This document shows positions 62,025-64,000 of a stretch of 64,000 nucleotides of DNA, piece after piece (position 1 is the stretch's first letter; every line of letters begins with the position of its first letter). Location of the stretch: positions 1,240,001 to 1,304,000 of the forward strand of contig CAVVNT010000001.1 in the NCBI GenBank assembly GCA_963749675.1, read 5' to 3'. The DNA is from Roseitranquillus sp963749675. Lineage in GTDB: Bacteria > Pseudomonadota > Alphaproteobacteria > Rhodobacterales > Rhodobacteraceae. The position numbers and the translations under genes are program-made. The notes under the pieces were generated by a model. The model had not been told where the DNA came from and did not search any database. It worked only from the letters and a program-made list of their open reading frames with translations.

Positions 62025-63242
62025 ATGACGTCGCAATCGCAAGTCGATCTGGATGGCTATCGTCAGCATGTGGGCGACGAGACCGTCGACCGGATCACGG
62101 CCAAGGCGGACGCGCTGAGGGGGCAGCGCGTGGTGCACATGAACTCGACCTTCCACGCCGGCGGCGTGGTCGAGATCCTGCTGTCGCTCGTCGGCATGAT
62201 GAACCGCCTCGGGATCGATACCGAGTGGCGGCTTCTGCGCGGAACGCCCGAGTTCTACGAGGTCACGCGCGAGATGCATGACGCCATCCAGGGCGGCGAG
62301 ATCGACCTCACCGAGGACAAGATGCGCGTCTTCGAGCAGACGTTTCGCGACAACGCGGTGCAGAACAACCTCGATCACGACGCCGTCTACATGCACGACC
62401 ACCATACGATCGGCATGGTCGAGCACTATCGCAAGAAGGGCCCGTGGATCTGGCGCTGCCACCTGGACCTGAGCCGGCCCGATCCGCGGCTGATCGAGTA
62501 TCTGCGGCGGTTCGGCAGCCAGTTCAGCGCCGCCATCTACATCCTCGACGAGTATCATCAGGACTTCGGCATCCCCAGCTACTCGTTGCTGCCCGCGATC
62601 GACCCGACCAAGGTCAAGAGCCAAGTGCTGAGCGAGGACGTGGTGCGCGAGCGGCTGGAGGCGTACTCGATCCCGATGGACCTGCCGATCGTCGCCCAGA
62701 TCTCGCGGTTCGACCGGTGGAAGGACCCGCACGGCGTCGTCGATGCCTTCGAGATCGCGCGGCGCGACGTCGATGCGACGCTCGTGCTGCTCGGCAACCG
62801 GCCCGCCGACGACCCGGAGACAAACGAGATCTACGACACGCTGCTGGAGCGGCGGACCGACCGGATCATGGTGCTCGACGGCTCGGATCAGGTGCTTGTC
62901 AGCGCATTGCAGCAGCACGCGGCGGTCGTTCTGCAAAAATCACTGCGCGAGGGGTTCGGACTGACGGTTTCCGAGGCGCTGTGGAAGGGCACTCCGGTGA
63001 TCGGCGGCAACGTCGGCGGCATCCCGCGGCAGATCGACGACGGGGTCAACGGGTTTCTGGTCGACAGCGTCGAGGAGGCCGCGCAGCGCATCGTCGAGCT
63101 CGTCGGCGACCCCGACCGCGCAGCCGAAATGGGCGCGCGCGGACGCGAGAAGGTGCGCGAGAACTTCCTCATGAGCCGCCTTCTGGAGCAGCATCTTGAC
63201 CTTCTGGGCAGCTTCGAGCCGGCGTTCACGCCGACGCTTTAA
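62025..63242 (+). CDS. GT4-family glycosyltransferase, trehalose synthase (TreT)-like
   Basis: The protein has 405 residues. VVHMNSTFHAGGVVEILLSL at the N-terminus, MHDHHTIGMVEHYRKKGPWI and IAQ-type strand IVAQISRFDRWKDPHGVVDA precede the nucleotide-sugar motif EGFGLTVSEALWKGTPVIGG with the E-x7-E pair. This arrangement is typical of retaining glycosyltransferases that make or break trehalose from NDP-glucose. GAGGGGGG lies before the ATG at 62025. The convergent GH13 glucosidase supports a role in alpha-glucoside metabolism. Sucrose-phosphate or other GT4 functions cannot be excluded. Confidence 0.82.
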   Translation: MTSQSQVDLDGYRQHVGDETVDRITAKADALRGQRVVHMNSTFHAGGVVEILLSLVGMMNRLGIDTEWRLLRGTPEFYEVTREMHDAIQGGEIDLTEDKMRVFEQTFRDNAVQNNLDHDAVYMHDHHTIGMVEHYRKKGPWIWRCHLDLSRPDPRLIEYLRRFGSQFSAAIYILDEYHQDFGIPSYSLLPAIDPTKVKSQVLSEDVVRERLEAYSIPMDLPIVAQISRFDRWKDPHGVVDAFEIARRDVDATLVLLGNRPADDPETNEIYDTLLERRTDRIMVLDGSDQVLVSALQQHAAVVLQKSLREGFGLTVSEALWKGTPVIGGNVGGIPRQIDDGVNGFLVDSVEEAAQRIVELVGDPDRAAEMGARGREKVRENFLMSRLLEQHLDLLGSFEPAFTPTL

Positions 63243-63249
63243 ACCGCTG

Positions 63250-63270
63250 CCCGGCGCTCCTTACGCCGGG
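63250..63270. terminator. Hairpin between convergent genes
   Basis: CCCGGCG and CGCCGGG pair perfectly over 7 bp around a 7-nt loop that contains the stop codon of the minus-strand gene. It lies 8 bases past the glycosyltransferase stop and could end transcription from both sides. Confidence 0.45.
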
Positions 63271-64000
63271 GCCACGATTACGCCTTCGTCCGGCAGGAGA
63301 CGACCGTCTGCAGGTGCGCCGGACCGGCCGGGGCGGGTCGAGAGAAGCACGGTGCCGTCCAGCGTCACCGGTCTCTCGCTGCTGCCCATGTTCAGCGCGA
63401 CGGTTAGGGTGCGGGACCCGTGCCGGCGCCTGAAGACGAGGACATCTTCGGCAGAGCCGATGCCCTCGTAGGCGCCCACCTTCAGGGCCGGCTCGTCCCG
63501 ACGCAGCGCCAAGAGACGGCGCGTGAAACTGAGCATCGAGTCCGGGTTCCGTTCCTGCGCATCGACCGACGTGTCGCGCGGGACCGGCAGCCACGGCTGC
63601 CCCGCGGTGAAGCCTGCCTTCGCCGCGCCAGACCAGGGCATCGGCACGCGCACCGGGTCGCGGCCGAGCCCCTGTCCCGGCACGCGCTTTTCCCACGGGT
63701 CCTGGACCTGCTCGCGCGGGATGGTCGCGTCCGCCAAGCCCAGCTCGTCGCCCTGATAGATCGTCGGCGTACCGCGCAGGCTCAGCAGCATCATCATAGC
63801 GACACGCGCCTGCGCCGCACCGACACGGCTGGCGATGCGGGACCGGTCGTGGTTGCCCAGCACCCAGGTGGGCCATGCGCCCGGTGGCAGCGCGGCCTCG
63901 TAGGCCGCGGCGAAGTCCGCGATGTGCCGCGCCTCCCACGGCGCCGAGACGAGCTCGAAGTTGAAGGGCAGATGAAATCCGTCGAGGGCCTCGCCGTAGT
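63261..64000 (-). CDS. GH13 alpha-glucosidase, C-terminal part
   Basis: The frame runs off the right edge, leaving about 246 residues. YGEALDGFHLPFNFELV and WVLGNHDRSRIASRVG match conserved regions of oligo-1,6-glucosidase/alpha-glucosidase enzymes, the NHD containing the transition-state-stabilising residues. RGTPTIYQGDELGL, PMPWSGAAKAGFTAG and a C-terminal beta domain (RRRHGSRTLTVALNMGSSER) follow. The catalytic nucleophile and acid lie outside the window. It hydrolyses alpha-glucosidic bonds in sugars such as maltose, isomaltose or sucrose. Confidence 0.9.
   Translation of the reverse strand, partial: YGEALDGFHLPFNFELVSAPWEARHIADFAAAYEAALPPGAWPTWVLGNHDRSRIASRVGAAQARVAMMMLLSLRGTPTIYQGDELGLADATIPREQVQDPWEKRVPGQGLGRDPVRVPMPWSGAAKAGFTAGQPWLPVPRDTSVDAQERNPDSMLSFTRRLLALRRDEPALKVGAYEGIGSAEDVLVFRRRHGSRTLTVALNMGSSERPVTLDGTVLLSTRPGRSGAPADGRLLPDEGVIVAPA

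Noticed and set aside
1..64000. CRISPR array, Cas genes or a defence system
   Set aside because: No regularly spaced repeats and no Cas, restriction-modification or toxin-antitoxin genes were recognised. The MoxR/VWA pair is of the chaperone type seen in chromosomes.

Overview
The window is high-GC alphaproteobacterial DNA, most likely from the Rhodobacteraceae. The metF/metR pair, the DUF2927 lipoprotein, the single-cysteine DksA and the CoxE-type VWA protein all fit that group. This is inferred from gene content; no rRNA or other marker is present.

Bases 1-16 kb are chromosomal. After the end of a small exported protein and a PLP-dependent ornithine/lysine-type decarboxylase comes a divergent catabolic cluster. 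A leftward, mostly 4-bp-overlapping operon encodes a GntR regulator, a creatininase-family amidohydrolase, a ketopantoate-reductase-like protein (frameshifted), an SDR dehydrogenase, a polysaccharide-deacetylase/PuuE-fold hydrolase and an Ntn isoaspartyl peptidase. Facing it is a complete dipeptide-type ABC importer, then a small decayed gene and a stand-alone molybdenum hydroxylase large subunit. Together they suggest uptake and stepwise hydrolysis and oxidation of a small amide- or peptide-like nitrogen compound; the substrate is not evident.

Bases 16-36 kb hold housekeeping and stress genes: a DUF2235 hydrolase, metF with divergent metR and a candidate operator, an M48 protease, a DUF421 membrane protein, a TetR regulator, a compact MoxR/GNAT/DUF2927/53-aa membrane protein/VWA cluster, dksA, a flavin monooxygenase, tpiA, a damaged IscA-type gene, an acetyltransferase fusion, a MscS channel, a DUF59 Fe-S protein, tgt and lon.

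Bases 36-56.5 kb are a graveyard of insertion sequences, many inserted inside one another: IS3, IS30, ISL3, IS256, IS110/IS1111, IS5, IS630, IS66, IS1595 and an IS481-like element. Only four transposases look intact or nearly so: the IS1111-type gene at 40.1 kb, the IS5 gene at 43.3 kb, the IS110 gene at 55.2 kb and the frameshift-expressed IS630 gene at 45.4 kb. One IS110 gene can be rebuilt from three pieces separated by an ISL3 and an IS5 insertion. A chromosomal islet with a nucleosidase gene and two tRNA-Val genes sits between two IS blocks.

Bases 56.7-60 kb hold the remains of an arsenic operon (acr3, arsC, arsH) and an MFS transporter. All are frameshifted, and no arsR is visible. More IS fragments and a methyltransferase remnant follow, and the window ends with a GT4 glycosyltransferase facing a GH13 glucosidase.

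Frameshifts also occur in otherwise conserved chromosomal genes, so some of the apparent pseudogenes may be sequencing indels.
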